DNA of 64,000 nucleotides from positions 248,001 through 312,000 of the forward strand of contig NZ_CP130713.1 of the NCBI RefSeq assembly GCF_030553055.1. Reading direction: 5' to 3'. The notes under the pieces were generated by a model that did not search any database, was not told the DNA's origin, and worked only from the letters and a program-made list of their open reading frames with translations. Position 1 is the first letter of the stretch. Every line of letters begins with the position of its first letter. A program made the translations under genes and the position numbers. The stretch is from Streptomyces sp. XD-27 (lineage in GTDB: Bacteria > Actinomycetota > Actinomycetes > Streptomycetales > Streptomycetaceae). This document shows, piece by piece, positions 1-8,865 of this stretch.

Positions 1-344
1 ACGGCCGGTTCGACCTGGTGGTGGAGACCGCGGGCGCGCCGTCGACGGCCGCGTCCTCGTGCCTGCTGGCGCGCCGGGGCGGCCGGGTGGTGCTCACCGG
101 GATGTTCACCCCCGGCGCCACCGGCATCGACCCGGTGCACCTCAGCCTGAGCCAGCTGGAGATCCGCAGCGTCTTCGGCGCGCCGTCGTCGGCCTGGTCG
201 GACGCGGTCCGCGCGTTCGGCCTGGGGCTGCTCGACCCGGCGCCGCTGATCACCCACGAGTTTCCGCTGGAGCAGTTCGGGGAGGCCATCGCGCTGGTCG
301 GCGGCGGCGACCCGACGACCGGGAAGGTGCTGCTGCGTCCCTGA
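1..344 (+). CDS. zinc-type alcohol dehydrogenase / quinone reductase, C-terminal part (cut by window edge)
   Basis: The reading frame is open from the first bases, so the gene starts before the window. The visible part begins GRFDLVVETAGAPS and continues RRGGRVVLTGMF. This is the NAD(P)-binding Rossmann half of a medium-chain dehydrogenase, followed by the family's usual C-terminal end with a GKVLLRP finish. The zinc ligands, if any, lie outside the window, so the substrate cannot be judged. It precedes the sugar importer operon by about 200 bases, and a sugar- or polyol-dehydrogenase role is inference from position only. Confidence 0.75.
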   Translation, partial: GRFDLVVETAGAPSTAASSCLLARRGGRVVLTGMFTPGATGIDPVHLSLSQLEIRSVFGAPSSAWSDAVRAFGLGLLDPAPLITHEFPLEQFGEAIALVGGGDPTTGKVLLRP

Positions 345-544
345 CATGTCCGGCGGCCCGGCCACGCCCCCGTGGCGTCGATCTGGTCGAACCGCCTCCG
401 TCCACAGGCTTGCATGTTGAGCGATTACGTCTGATGCTGCTGCTTCTTGTTGCCTTCCGTTCGGAGTCGCCGCATGAATGCCGAGAGCTTGCCAACAAAA
501 CTCTTCATGTCCGAAATACCGGACGCATAGCACGGAGGAGCCCC
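345..544. promoter_or_regulatory. upstream region of the sugar importer operon
   Basis: This 200-base gap is clearly richer in A and T than the flanking genes, especially between 415 and 530, as expected of a promoter. A short inverted repeat, GTCCG-AAATAC-CGGAC (509-524), sits about 20 bases before the start of the next gene and could be an operator. The arms are only 5 bp, so this is weak. A GGAGG ribosome site lies at about 534. I could not settle on a -35/-10 pair. Confidence 0.35.
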
Positions 545-1513
545 GTGACCGCCCCTTCCCTACCGCGCCGACCCGGTGTCGACGCCCTCGCCCGCATCGG
601 CCATACGGTGCGGGCCGCCGACCCGGCCGACGCCTCACCGCACGCGTTCCCCGACGGCGGCACCTGGCGCACCGAGATCCCCTCGGTGGAGGGCCCGGAG
701 GCCCTGGCCGTCGTCCTCAAGGAGAGCTCCCGGCTGGAGGTGCCCGTCCACCGGATCAGCCAGGGCAGCGGCGTCTGGATGCTCACCGACGACGAGATCA
801 TCGAGATGGTCGGGTCCTGCGCCGAGCGGGACATCGAGCTGTGCCTGTTCACCGGGCCGCGCGGCACCTGGGACATCGGCGCCTCCACCCGGACCGACTC
901 CGGCGGCGCGGGGCTGCGCGCCCGCGGTCACGACGCGCTCGCCGGCTGCGTCGAGGACGCCCTGCGGGCCACGGCGCTGGGGGTGCGCTGCCTGCTCGTC
1001 GCCGACGAGGGCGTGCTGTGGACGCTGCACCGGATGCGCACGGCCGGGCTGCTGCCCGCCGACACCACCTTCAAGCTGTCCGCGCTCACCGGGCCGGTCA
1101 ACCCCGCCTCGTACGCCGTGTACGAGCGGCTCGGCGCGGACTCCCTCAACGTGCCCTCGGATCTGACGCCGGCCCATCTCACCGAGATCCGCCGGGTCAG
1201 CGGCGCCCCGATGGACATCTACGTCGAGGCGCCCGACGACCTCGGCGGTTACATCCGGATGTACGAGGCCGCCGAGCTGATCCGGCGCGGCGCCCCGCTC
1301 TACCTCAAGTTCGGCCTGAGCCGCTCCCCCGGCATCTATCCGTACGGCGCGCAGCTGCGCGACACGGCCCTGGCGACCGCCCGTGAGCGGGTCAGGCGGG
1401 GCCGCCTCGTCCTTGACCTGCTGGCCCGGCACGGCGCGGATGGCGGGATGTCGCCGCTCGGCTCGCGGCAGCCCGGCGAACTCCGGCGTTTCCCCGTCCC
1501 CGAAGAGGACTGA
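545..1513 (+). CDS. U32-family peptidase-like protein, first gene of sugar ABC operon
   Basis: This 322-residue protein starts at GTG behind a good GGAGG site; longer readings upstream lack coding character. The stretch [15 protein letters not shown], followed by [21 protein letters not shown] and [14 protein letters not shown], matches the TIM-barrel style of proteins annotated as peptidase U32 (YhbU/UbiU-like) in actinomycetes. I do not see the cysteine cluster of the Fe-S U32 branch. The stop is 3 bases before the binding-protein gene, so it is surely co-transcribed with the importer. A proteolytic role is unproven, and a sugar-acid or isomerase-like barrel function would fit the context equally well. 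Confidence 0.6.
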   Translation: MTAPSLPRRPGVDALARIGHTVRAADPADASPHAFPDGGTWRTEIPSVEGPEALAVVLKESSRLEVPVHRISQGSGVWMLTDDEIIEMVGSCAERDIELCLFTGPRGTWDIGASTRTDSGGAGLRARGHDALAGCVEDALRATALGVRCLLVADEGVLWTLHRMRTAGLLPADTTFKLSALTGPVNPASYAVYERLGADSLNVPSDLTPAHLTEIRRVSGAPMDIYVEAPDDLGGYIRMYEAAELIRRGAPLYLKFGLSRSPGIYPYGAQLRDTALATARERVRRGRLVLDLLARHGADGGMSPLGSRQPGELRRFPVPEED

Positions 1514-1516
1514 CCT

Positions 1517-2629
1517 ATGCGCACCAGAACCACGTGTACCGCGGCCGTGCTCGCCGCGCTGCTCACCGTCTCGCTCACCGCCTGCGGCCAGGAGGCCCGG
1601 GGCGGCAGCCGCTACAAGCCCCCGGCGGGCAAGGGCGGCACCATCGGCCTCGCCATGCCCACCAAGGCCTCGGAGCGGTGGGTGAACGACGGCAGGAACA
1701 TGGCCGAGCAGTTCCGGAAGGCCGGATACGAGACCGACCTGCAGTACGGCGACGACAAGGTCGAGAACCAGGTCGCCCAGATAGAGAACATGATCACCAA
1801 GGGTCGCCGGCTGCTGGTGGTCGCCGCGATCGACGGCTCCGCGCTCACCGGAGTGCTCAAGCGCGCGCACGACGCGGGCATCCCGGTGATCAGCTACGAC
1901 CGCCTCATCCTGGGCACGCCGTACGTCGACTACTACGCGTCCTTCGACAACGAGCGGGTCGGCGAGCTCCAGGCCACGTACATCGTCGACAAGCTCAAGC
2001 TCGGCAAGCCGGACAAGAGCGCCGACGACAAGCACAACATCGAGCTGTTCGCGGGCTCCCCGGACGACAACAACACCAAGTACTTCTTCAACGGCGCCAT
2101 GAAGGTGCTGCGGCCGTACCTCGACAGCGGTCAGCTGGTCGTCCGCAGCAAGCAGACGAGCATGAACCAGGTCACCACGCTGCGCTGGGACGGCGGCACC
2201 GCCCAGAAGCGCATGGACGACCTGATCAGCAAGAGCTACGGCGACGCGCGGGTGGACGCGGTCCTGTCCCCGTACGACGGGATCTCCATCGGCATCCTCT
2301 CGGCGCTCAAGAGCGCCGGTTACGGCTCCGAGAGCCAGCCGCTGCCGGTCGTCACCGGGCAGGACGCGGAGCTGGCCTCGGTGAAGTCGATCATCCGGGG
2401 CGAGCAGACCCAGACGGTCTTCAAGGACACCCGCAAGCTCGCAGCCCAGGCGGTGCAGATGGGCGACGCCGTACTCAACGACAAGAAGCCCAGGGTCAAC
2501 AACACCGAGGACTACGACAACGGCAAGAAGACCGTGCCGTCCTACCTGCTGAACCCGGTCAGCGTCGACAAGTCGAACACCGATCTCCTCGTCCGCGAGG
2601 GGTACTTCACGGCGGGGCAGCTCAAGTGA
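1517..2629 (+). CDS. chvE: multiple-monosaccharide ABC transporter, substrate-binding lipoprotein
   Basis: A 370-residue precursor with a lipoprotein signal: charged MRTRT start, hydrophobic core and lipobox LTAC, with Cys at about residue 23, so it is anchored outside the membrane. The mature part is a type I periplasmic-binding fold: [16 protein letters not shown] at the N-terminus, the [12 protein letters not shown] hinge strand, and [19 protein letters not shown]. This layout is that of ChvE/XylF-type binders for aldoses. It is followed by an ATPase and a permease of the matching GguA/GguB type. The stop codon overlaps the next start (GTGA). Confidence 0.85.
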   Translation: MRTRTTCTAAVLAALLTVSLTACGQEARGGSRYKPPAGKGGTIGLAMPTKASERWVNDGRNMAEQFRKAGYETDLQYGDDKVENQVAQIENMITKGRRLLVVAAIDGSALTGVLKRAHDAGIPVISYDRLILGTPYVDYYASFDNERVGELQATYIVDKLKLGKPDKSADDKHNIELFAGSPDDNNTKYFFNGAMKVLRPYLDSGQLVVRSKQTSMNQVTTLRWDGGTAQKRMDDLISKSYGDARVDAVLSPYDGISIGILSALKSAGYGSESQPLPVVTGQDAELASVKSIIRGEQTQTVFKDTRKLAAQAVQMGDAVLNDKKPRVNNTEDYDNGKKTVPSYLLNPVSVDKSNTDLLVREGYFTAGQLK

Positions 2630-4182
2630 CCCGGCCGATACTGGAGATGCGCGGCATCACCAAGACGTTCCCCGGCGTCAAGGCGCTCTCCGAGGTGAAC
2701 CTGACGGTGCGGCCCGGGGAGATCCACGCGATCTGCGGCGAGAACGGCGCGGGCAAGTCGACGCTGATGAAGGTGGTCAGCGGGGTCCATCCGCACGGCT
2801 CCTACGAGGGCGAGATCCTCTTCGAGGGCGAGCCCGTGGCGTTCAAGGACATCCGGGCCAGCGAGCGGCACGGCATCGTCATCATCCATCAGGAGCTGGC
2901 GCTCAGCCCGTACCTGTCCATCGCGGAGAACATCTTCCTCGGCAACGAGCAGACCTCACGCGGGTTCATCGACTGGGACGCGACGCTGGGCAAGGCGAGC
3001 GCGCTGCTCAAGCGGGTGGGGCTGCGGGAGAACCCCCAGACTCCGGTCACCGACATCGGCGTCGGCAAGCAGCAGCTGGTGGAGATCGCCAAGGCCCTGT
3101 CGAAGGAGGTGAAGCTGCTCATCCTCGACGAGCCGACCGCCGCGCTCAACGACGAGGACAGCGCGAAGCTGCTGGAGCTGATCCTGGAGCTGCGCGAGCA
3201 GGGCATCGCGAGCATCATCATCTCCCACAAGCTGGGCGAGATCCGCGCCATCGCGGACTCGGTGACGATCCTGCGGGACGGGCGGACGATCGAGACGCTG
3301 GCGGTCCGCGAGACCCCGGACTCCGAACCCCTGCTGCACGAGGACCGGATCATCAGCGGCATGGTCGGCCGCGACCTCGACCACCGCTTCCCCGAGCGCA
3401 CCCGCTACGAGGGCGCGGACGCGGACGAGATCGCCCTGGCGGTGCGGGGCTGGACGGTCCGGCACCCCGTCGACCACCAGCGCACGGTCGTCGACGACGT
3501 GTCCCTGACCGTGCGGCGCGGCGAGATCGTCGGGATCGCGGGCCTGATGGGAGCGGGCCGCACCGAGCTGGCGATGTCCGTCTTCGGGCGCAGTTACGGC
3601 AGCTACGTCGCGGGGACGGTGGAGATCGGCGGCGTCGAGGTGGCCACCAGGACCGTGCCCGCGGCGGTGGCGGCCGGACTCGCGTACGTCACCGAGGACC
3701 GCAAGCGGTACGGCCTGAACCTCATCGACGACATCAACCGCAACATCTCGCTGGCGTCGCTGCCGGGCATGCGGCGCCGCGGGTTCGTCGACGAGCACCA
3801 CGAGCGCAGTGTCGCCGAGCGCTACCGCACCACCATGAACATCAAGGCCCCCACGGTCTTCGAGCAGGTGGGGCGGCTGTCCGGCGGCAACCAGCAGAAG
3901 GTCGTGCTCAGCAAGTGGATCCACGCCGATCCCGAGGTGCTGATCCTGGACGAGCCGACCCGCGGCATCGACGTCGGCGCCAAGTACGAGATCTACAACG
4001 TCATCGACCGGCTCGCGGCCCAGGGCAAGTCGGTGCTCTTCATCTCCTCCGAACTTCCGGAGCTGCTGGGGATGTGCGACCGGATCTACACGATGGCCGA
4101 GGGCCGGCTCACCGGTGAGGTAGCCCGCGCGGAGGCCACCCAGGAAGTCCTGATGCGCCACATGACCATGAACAGAAGCTGA
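2626..4182 (+). CDS. mmsA: multiple-monosaccharide ABC transporter, ATP-binding protein (tandem NBDs)
   Basis: The start is GTG at 2626, overlapping the upstream stop by 4 bases; longer readings only cover the binding-protein gene out of frame. The 518-residue product has two nucleotide-binding domains, as in RbsA/XylG/GguA. The first has Walker [10 protein letters not shown] (about residue 40), a degenerate signature ([15 protein letters not shown]) and Walker [12 protein letters not shown]. The second has the family's altered Walker A (GLMGAGRTE, no Lys), signature [14 protein letters not shown] and [12 protein letters not shown]. It powers import of the sugar delivered by the preceding lipoprotein. 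Confidence 0.9.
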   Translation: MTRPILEMRGITKTFPGVKALSEVNLTVRPGEIHAICGENGAGKSTLMKVVSGVHPHGSYEGEILFEGEPVAFKDIRASERHGIVIIHQELALSPYLSIAENIFLGNEQTSRGFIDWDATLGKASALLKRVGLRENPQTPVTDIGVGKQQLVEIAKALSKEVKLLILDEPTAALNDEDSAKLLELILELREQGIASIIISHKLGEIRAIADSVTILRDGRTIETLAVRETPDSEPLLHEDRIISGMVGRDLDHRFPERTRYEGADADEIALAVRGWTVRHPVDHQRTVVDDVSLTVRRGEIVGIAGLMGAGRTELAMSVFGRSYGSYVAGTVEIGGVEVATRTVPAAVAAGLAYVTEDRKRYGLNLIDDINRNISLASLPGMRRRGFVDEHHERSVAERYRTTMNIKAPTVFEQVGRLSGGNQQKVVLSKWIHADPEVLILDEPTRGIDVGAKYEIYNVIDRLAAQGKSVLFISSELPELLGMCDRIYTMAEGRLTGEVARAEATQEVLMRHMTMNRS

Positions 4183-4191
4183 GGCACCGCC

Positions 4192-5421
4192 ATGACCACC
4201 ACGTCCGCTCCCCCGCAAGAGCCCTCGCCCGCGAAGGCCGCCCCGCCGTCGGCCGTCGCGCTGCTGACGCGGCTCGTGCGCTCCAACATGCGCCAGTACG
4301 GCATGCTCGTCGCGCTGGCCTTCATCGTCGTGCTGTTCCAGATCTGGACCGACGGCACGCTGCTGCTGCCGAACAACGTCTCCAACCTGATCCAGCAGAA
4401 CGGCTACATCCTCATCCTGGCCATGGGCATGATGATCGTCATCATCGCCGGCCACATCGACCTGTCGGTCGGGTCACTGGCCGCGTTCGTCGGCGCCATG
4501 GCGGCGGTGATGATGGTCAAACACGACATGCCGTGGGTCCTCGCGCTGGTCCTGTCGCTGCTGATCGGCGCGGTCGCGGGCGCCTGGCAGGGCTTCTTCA
4601 TCGCCTACCTCGGCATCCCGTCGTTCATCGTGACCCTGGCCGGGATGCTGCTCTTCCGCGGCCTGACGCAGATCGTGCTGGAGGGCCAGTCGCTGGCCCC
4701 CTTCCCGGAGGGCTTCCAGGACATCGCCCAGGGCTTCATCCCGGAGATGGGCCCGTACACCCAGTACCACAACCCCACCCTCGTCCTCGGCCTGGTCACC
4801 GTCGCCTTCCTGCTGCTGCGCGAATGGCGCGACCGCAAGCGGCAGCTGGCGCACGAGCTGGACGTGCTGCCGACCAGCGTGTGGGCGGCCAAGTGCGTGG
4901 CGATCACGGCGGCCGTGGTCGCGTTCACGCTGACCCTGGCGAGCTTCCACGGCGTGCCCGTGGTGATGCTCATCATGTGCGTGCTGCTGATCGGCCTCGG
5001 CTATGTGATGCGCAACGCGGTCGTCGGACGGCACGTGTACGCGCTGGGCGGCAACAAGGCCGCGGCGAAGCTGTCGGGCGTCAAGGACCAGCGGGTCACC
5101 TTCCTGGTCTTCGTCAACATGGGCGTGCTGGCGGCGCTCGCGGGCTGCGTGTACGCGGCGCGGCTGAACGCGGGCACCCCGCAGGCGGGCCTGAACTTCG
5201 AGCTGGAGGCGATCGCGGCCTCCTTCATCGGCGGCGCGTCGATGAGCGGCGGCGTCGGCACGGTGATGGGCGCCGTGATCGGCGGCCTGGTGCTCGGCGT
5301 CCTCAACAACGGCATGTCGCTGGTCGGCATCGGCACCGACTACCAGCAGGTCATCAAGGGCCTGGTGCTGCTCGCCGCGGTCGGGTTCGACGTCTGGAAC
5401 AAGCGCAAGGTCGGCCGCTGA
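4192..5421 (+). CDS. mmsB: multiple-monosaccharide ABC transporter, permease
   Basis: A 409-residue integral membrane protein, longer than RbsC/XylH-type permeases (about 320) because of an insert around residues 185-225 (YHNPTLVLGLVTVAFLLLREWRDRK), which is typical of the GguB/MmsB branch. The family motif AMGMMIVIIAGHIDLSVGS and the later AIAASFIGGASMSGGVGTVMG are both visible, with about ten hydrophobic segments. It starts 9 bases after the ATPase stop. With the two preceding genes it forms a complete importer for xylose-, galactose- or arabinose-like sugars; which sugar cannot be told. Confidence 0.9.
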   Translation: MTTTSAPPQEPSPAKAAPPSAVALLTRLVRSNMRQYGMLVALAFIVVLFQIWTDGTLLLPNNVSNLIQQNGYILILAMGMMIVIIAGHIDLSVGSLAAFVGAMAAVMMVKHDMPWVLALVLSLLIGAVAGAWQGFFIAYLGIPSFIVTLAGMLLFRGLTQIVLEGQSLAPFPEGFQDIAQGFIPEMGPYTQYHNPTLVLGLVTVAFLLLREWRDRKRQLAHELDVLPTSVWAAKCVAITAAVVAFTLTLASFHGVPVVMLIMCVLLIGLGYVMRNAVVGRHVYALGGNKAAAKLSGVKDQRVTFLVFVNMGVLAALAGCVYAARLNAGTPQAGLNFELEAIAASFIGGASMSGGVGTVMGAVIGGLVLGVLNNGMSLVGIGTDYQQVIKGLVLLAAVGFDVWNKRKVGR

Positions 5422-5511
5422 CCCCTCCGATCTCCCTCTCTTCTCCGCATCGTTCTCGGCCCGCCGTGCCCGGCGGATCGCAACGCCTGCGGCGCGTATT
5501 CCCCTGCCCCT

Positions 5512-5538
5512 CCCCCTACGCCCTGGGGGCGTGGGGGG
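5512..5538. terminator. hairpin between convergent genes
   Basis: CCCCCTACGCC (5512-5522) pairs with GGCGTGGGGGG (5528-5538) through one G-T wobble around a short loop. It lies 90 bases after the permease stop and directly after the stop of the convergent small gene, so it can serve both as a factor-independent terminator. The T-tract is absent, as is common in Streptomyces. Confidence 0.55.
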
Positions 5539-5541
5539 CTT

Positions 5542-5760
5542 TCAACTCGGCCGTGCGACCCGGCGGTCGGCGGCGCGCGGGCAGGCGGGGCAGACGCCGC
5601 GGACCCTGATCGCCGAGGACGGTGACGCGTGGTCCTCGGCGGACACCACCACGGCGAGGTGCGCGTTGCATGCCGCGCAGCGCCGGAAGCCGGGATTCCA
5701 GTCGTTGACCGCCGCGTCCCTGACCCTGTCGAGCGTGGCGGTGATGTCGTCGTCGTCCAT
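5542..5760 (-). CDS. small protein with CxxC pairs, zinc-ribbon-like
   Basis: A 72-residue protein starting MDDDDITATLDRVRDAAVNDWNPGF. I chose this ATG because an AGGAC ribosome site lies about 9 bases upstream; an in-frame ATG three codons earlier leaves no spacing. Two cysteine pairs, RCAACNAH and VCPACPR, about 30 residues apart, would form a single zinc ribbon. No family is recognised. It is convergent with the sugar permease and divergent from the cis-prenyl synthase, with no evident functional link. Confidence 0.55.
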   Translation of the reverse strand: MDDDDITATLDRVRDAAVNDWNPGFRRCAACNAHLAVVVSAEDHASPSSAIRVRGVCPACPRAADRRVARPS

Positions 5761-5963
5761 GGCGCACATGTCCTGTCCTGACGGAGTACTCGGCGATGCG
5801 TCATACCCGCCGATGGGCGACGTGCAACTCAGCACATGCGTACGCCGCACGGGTCAGCGGCCGGTCCGCGGCGCGCCCGGACCGGTGGATGAGCCCGCCC
5901 TCGCCGGGGTAGATCGCTATGCGAAACCCCTCAAATACATGCAGTGCTCACCTAGGAGGACAG

Positions 5964-6901
5964 ATGGGGTCACACACGGCAGCGCGTCACGTCGCGTGCA
6001 TCATGGACGGCAATGGCCGCTGGGCCCAGCAGCGCGGACTGCCCAGAACACACGGGCACATGGCCGCCGAGACGGCTGTCCACACGGTCGTCAGAACCGC
6101 CCTGGAGGAGGGCGTCCCGTGGTTGACGCTGTTCGCGTTCTCCACGGAGAACTGGTCGCGTCCGCAGGAGGAGGTCGACTGCCTCATGGACACCGGCTGC
6201 CAGTTCCTGCGAAGAAGAGTCCACGACTGGCACCGCGACGGCATCAGGATCCGCGTCCTGGGCGAGAAGAGCCCCCGTATTTCGGAAACGCTGCGCCAGG
6301 AGCTGCACTACGCCGAGCACCTCACGCGGGACAACAGCGCGATGACCCTGACGGTGGCCCTGAACCACGGCGGCCGCGGCGAGATCGTGCGCGCGGCGCG
6401 CACGCTCATCGAAGAGCAGGTGCCGGCCGAGGAGGTGACCGAGGAGAGCTTCGCCCAGCACCTGCAGCACCCCGACCTGCCGGACGTCGACCTCGTCATC
6501 CGCACCTCCGGCGAGCACCGGCTGTCCAACTTCGCGCTGTGGCGGTGCGCCTACGCCGAATTCGTCTTCCCCGAGGTGCTGTGGCCCGACTTCGGCGCGG
6601 AGCACTTCCGGCACGCCCTTGAGCTGTACGCCCAGCGCACCCGCCGCTTCGGAGGGGCCGGGCCCTCCATCCCCGCCCCCGCTCCCCCGAACGGCCGCTG
6701 CCCAGCGGCAGCGGCGTCGGGCTGCCGTCCCTCTCCAGCGTGTTCACCGTGTCCAGCGGCATCGCCACCCGGCTCGGCCTGCATCTGCTCACCGGGCTGT
6801 GCGACACGGCCCGGTACGCCAAGTCCCACTTCGACCGTCCGCACGGGCAGGTCCCGGTGGGCGCCGCGACCGCGCCAGCGCCTCAACCGCGCCCCTGGTG
6901 A
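5964..6901 (+). CDS. cis-prenyl diphosphate synthase (UppS family), with C-terminal extension, frameshifted
   Basis: ATG follows a strong AGGAGGA. The first 231 residues are a full cis-prenyltransferase: catalytic HVACIMDGNGRW, TLFAFSTENWSRP, and the diphosphate/homodimer block RTSGEHRLSNF...AYAEFVFPEVLWPDF, ending RTRRFGG as these enzymes do. It would condense isopentenyl diphosphate onto an allylic diphosphate in Z configuration. After FGG the same frame turns non-coding in character and runs to 6944 over the convergent gene. The -1 frame has excellent codon bias and ends at 6901, 6 bases short of that gene. A lost G in the run at 6654-6657 would join them, adding about 80 residues (SLSSVFTVSSGIATRLG..., GLCDTARYAKSHF). 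The extension's function is unknown. Because a diketopiperazine prenyltransferase is next to it, I infer it supplies that pathway rather than cell-wall undecaprenyl synthesis. Confidence 0.75.
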
Positions 6902-6907
6902 AGGGCC

Positions 6908-7876
6908 TCACCGACGACGGCGTCCGGCGGCGGCCCGGACGTAGCCGGCGGCGAAACCGGCACAGGAGGCCGTGGCGCAGGCCAGGCGTGCGCGCGGGCG
7001 GATGCGGAAGATGTCGTGGCCGGACCGCCGGATCTGCTCCAGGGAGATCTGGCCGAGGCGGACATAGGTGCGGGTCAGCTCGCGGCCGGACGGATGCACC
7101 AGCCGCCACCAGTCGGCCGCCTCGGCGAAGCACCGCCGCGCGCGATCGGTCTCGAACTCCACGAGCTCCCGCAGTCGCGGGGTCATGCGCCGGTCCCGAG
7201 CGGCCTGTTCCACATCGGCGCGGGTCAGGCCGACGTCGCGCAGGTCCTCCAGCGGCAGGTAGAGGCGCCCGTCGGCGAGGTCCTCGCCCAGGTCCCGCAG
7301 GTAGTCGGTGAGCTGGAGCCCGAAGCTCGCGGCGACGGCCCGCCTGTCGGCTTCCTCGTCCCGCGTCCCGAACAAGGCGTTGCCCCAGATCGTGTTCTCC
7401 CCGCAGACCCCGTCGATGTACTCCGCCAGGTCCGCGTACCGGGGATACTCCGTGACCCACAGGTCGGTGCGGATGGTCGTCAGGAACCGGTGGACGGACG
7501 ACTCGGGGATATCCCATGTGCGGGTGAAATGACGGAATGCGAGAGCAAGTTGTCGCCCCATCAGGTCCGCCTTCGTTTTCGGGTCCCGAGGCCATGGATC
7601 ATCGCCCGAGAGGAAGAGGAGGACCTGCTTCATGTAGGCGTCGTACTGGGCACGCCGTTCGGTGGTGGATTTCGTCCGATCGTCGATCAGATTGTCCACG
7701 TACACGGCGAAGGCGAGAATGGCGTCCCAATAGGGGCGTTTCCCGGGCGGCAGCAGGCTGCGCGCGATCGGATAGGCCGCAGGGTTTCCCCGGGACAGGT
7801 ATCGTCCGCAGCAGATGTAGGCGGCGGCGATTCGCCTGTCGTGCAGGCCGGCGGCTGTCAGCTCGCGCGCGTGCAT
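6908..7876 (-). CDS. squalene/phytoene-synthase-like prenyltransferase (probable diketopiperazine prenyltransferase)
   Basis: A 322-residue protein whose ATG follows AGGAGG and overlaps the 3' end of the cyclodipeptide synthase gene by 19 bases, indicating translational coupling. Both aspartate-rich diphosphate/Mg sites of the squalene/phytoene synthase fold are intact: DNLID (residues 61-65) and DYLRD (191-195) within LTDYLRDLGEDLADGRLYLP. True phytoene or squalene synthases normally sit with carotenoid or hopanoid genes, and none are here. In the known drimentine pathway of Streptomyces, a phytoene-synthase-like enzyme (DmtC) prenylates a CDPS-made indole diketopiperazine. The same gene pairing makes that role the best inference here; the acceptor and chain length are unknown. 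Confidence 0.8.
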   Translation of the reverse strand: MHARELTAAGLHDRRIAAAYICCGRYLSRGNPAAYPIARSLLPPGKRPYWDAILAFAVYVDNLIDDRTKSTTERRAQYDAYMKQVLLFLSGDDPWPRDPKTKADLMGRQLALAFRHFTRTWDIPESSVHRFLTTIRTDLWVTEYPRYADLAEYIDGVCGENTIWGNALFGTRDEEADRRAVAASFGLQLTDYLRDLGEDLADGRLYLPLEDLRDVGLTRADVEQAARDRRMTPRLRELVEFETDRARRCFAEAADWWRLVHPSGRELTRTYVRLGQISLEQIRRSGHDIFRIRPRARLACATASCAGFAAGYVRAAAGRRRR

Positions 7877-8655
7877 GCGCCCTCCTGGAATGGGGAGTCC
7901 GGTCGTGCGGGATGGTGAGCCGGGCGGATGACCGCGTACCCCTGCCGCGGGGAGGGGGCGAGGTCCGTATTCCTGGAGAACAGGATGTCGGCGAGCGGGA
8001 TCGGTTTGTGATAGAAGCACAGCGAGGACGGCACACCGAATAACTCGGCGGAACCGAGGAAGAAGGGCAGCTCGGCCAGTGGGTAGCGTGTTCCCGCCCG
8101 GACCTGGTCCTCCGTCGGTGCGGCGCCGTCGAGGTACTTTGCGAGCGCGAGGCGGCTCATGCGCAGGCAGGCGCGCCGGATCTCGCCGTCCCGGTGCAGC
8201 GCCGCTTCGGCGCGTTCACGCAGAGTGCGGTAGACCGGGTCGCCCATCAGCTCCGACAGCAGGTGGACATGGGTGGCGCCGGTGGCGGGAATGCGCGCCG
8301 TGTCCAGCGCCCGCGCCACCCGATTGCGCACGGCGTTGGTCTCCTGGCGGGATTTGCGCTCCGCGTACTCGGGAGAACGCCCCAGCACCAGCAGGTTCTC
8401 CCGGAGCGCCGCGTCAGGAATGATGACGTCGACCCGATGGAATCTGGCATGACTCCAGCGCAGCAGACTCCTGAGTAGTTTGACGCTGAAATAGCTGTTG
8501 CCGTGGCTGATCCCCACGACGATATGCCGCCCTTCTTCGCAGACCCGGCGGCAGTTGTCGGTGATCGGACTGACGGAGAAACCTCCCGGCAGGTCGGCGG
8601 ATACGGCCTCGACGGGGGTGTCGGGAGGTCGTTCGCTGCGATCTTCGCGCATCAT
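7858..8655 (-). CDS. tRNA-dependent cyclodipeptide synthase (CDPS, NYH subfamily)
   Basis: It makes a cyclic dipeptide (2,5-diketopiperazine) from two aminoacyl-tRNAs. From the ATG at 8655 it is 265 residues, and the key residues are Ser50 (GISHGNSYFS), Asn53, Tyr191, Glu195 (RYPLAELPFFL), Tyr215 and His216 (CFYHKP). AlbC uses Ser37, Asn40, Tyr178, Glu182, Tyr202 and His203, so all six match at a constant offset of 13, which places it in the NYH subfamily. Start choice: AAGGAG lies directly before tandem ATGs at 8655/8652. A GTG at 8706 with GGAG at good spacing is a real alternative (282 residues). The amino acids joined cannot be read with confidence. Confidence 0.93.
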   Translation of the reverse strand: MMREDRSERPPDTPVEAVSADLPGGFSVSPITDNCRRVCEEGRHIVVGISHGNSYFSVKLLRSLLRWSHARFHRVDVIIPDAALRENLLVLGRSPEYAERKSRQETNAVRNRVARALDTARIPATGATHVHLLSELMGDPVYRTLRERAEAALHRDGEIRRACLRMSRLALAKYLDGAAPTEDQVRAGTRYPLAELPFFLGSAELFGVPSSLCFYHKPIPLADILFSRNTDLAPSPRQGYAVIRPAHHPARPDSPFQEGACTRAS

Positions 8656-8865
8656 GCTCCTTTGGGGCGCAGACCTCTGCGGAGGCGCCCCCAAAACGGC
8701 AGTCACCGCTGCTCCGACACGGAAACGATGACCGCGCCACTTCGGCCGGGGAGCAGTCTCCCGGCGCGGCCTTGAGCATGGGCAGAATCATGATCGGCCG
8801 GCCTGGTCGTGCACCTCCGCCGGCCCTGAGACCATGGTGACCGACCGACAACAGGACGAATCCGC

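Noticed and set aside
635..4455. Long minus-strand frames (466 and 499 codons) opposite the sugar importer operon
   Set aside because: Same shadow effect; the plus strand encodes an intact binding protein, ATPase and permease with ribosome sites and tight spacing.
5964..6901. Housekeeping undecaprenyl diphosphate synthase
   Set aside because: The catalytic core fits, but the location beside CDPS genes and the C-terminal extension argue for a dedicated specialised-metabolism copy. This is not proven.
6908..7876. Phytoene or squalene synthase for carotenoids/hopanoids
   Set aside because: No desaturase, cyclase or GGPP synthase is adjacent, while the start overlaps a cyclodipeptide synthase gene; the diketopiperazine prenyltransferase role fits better.
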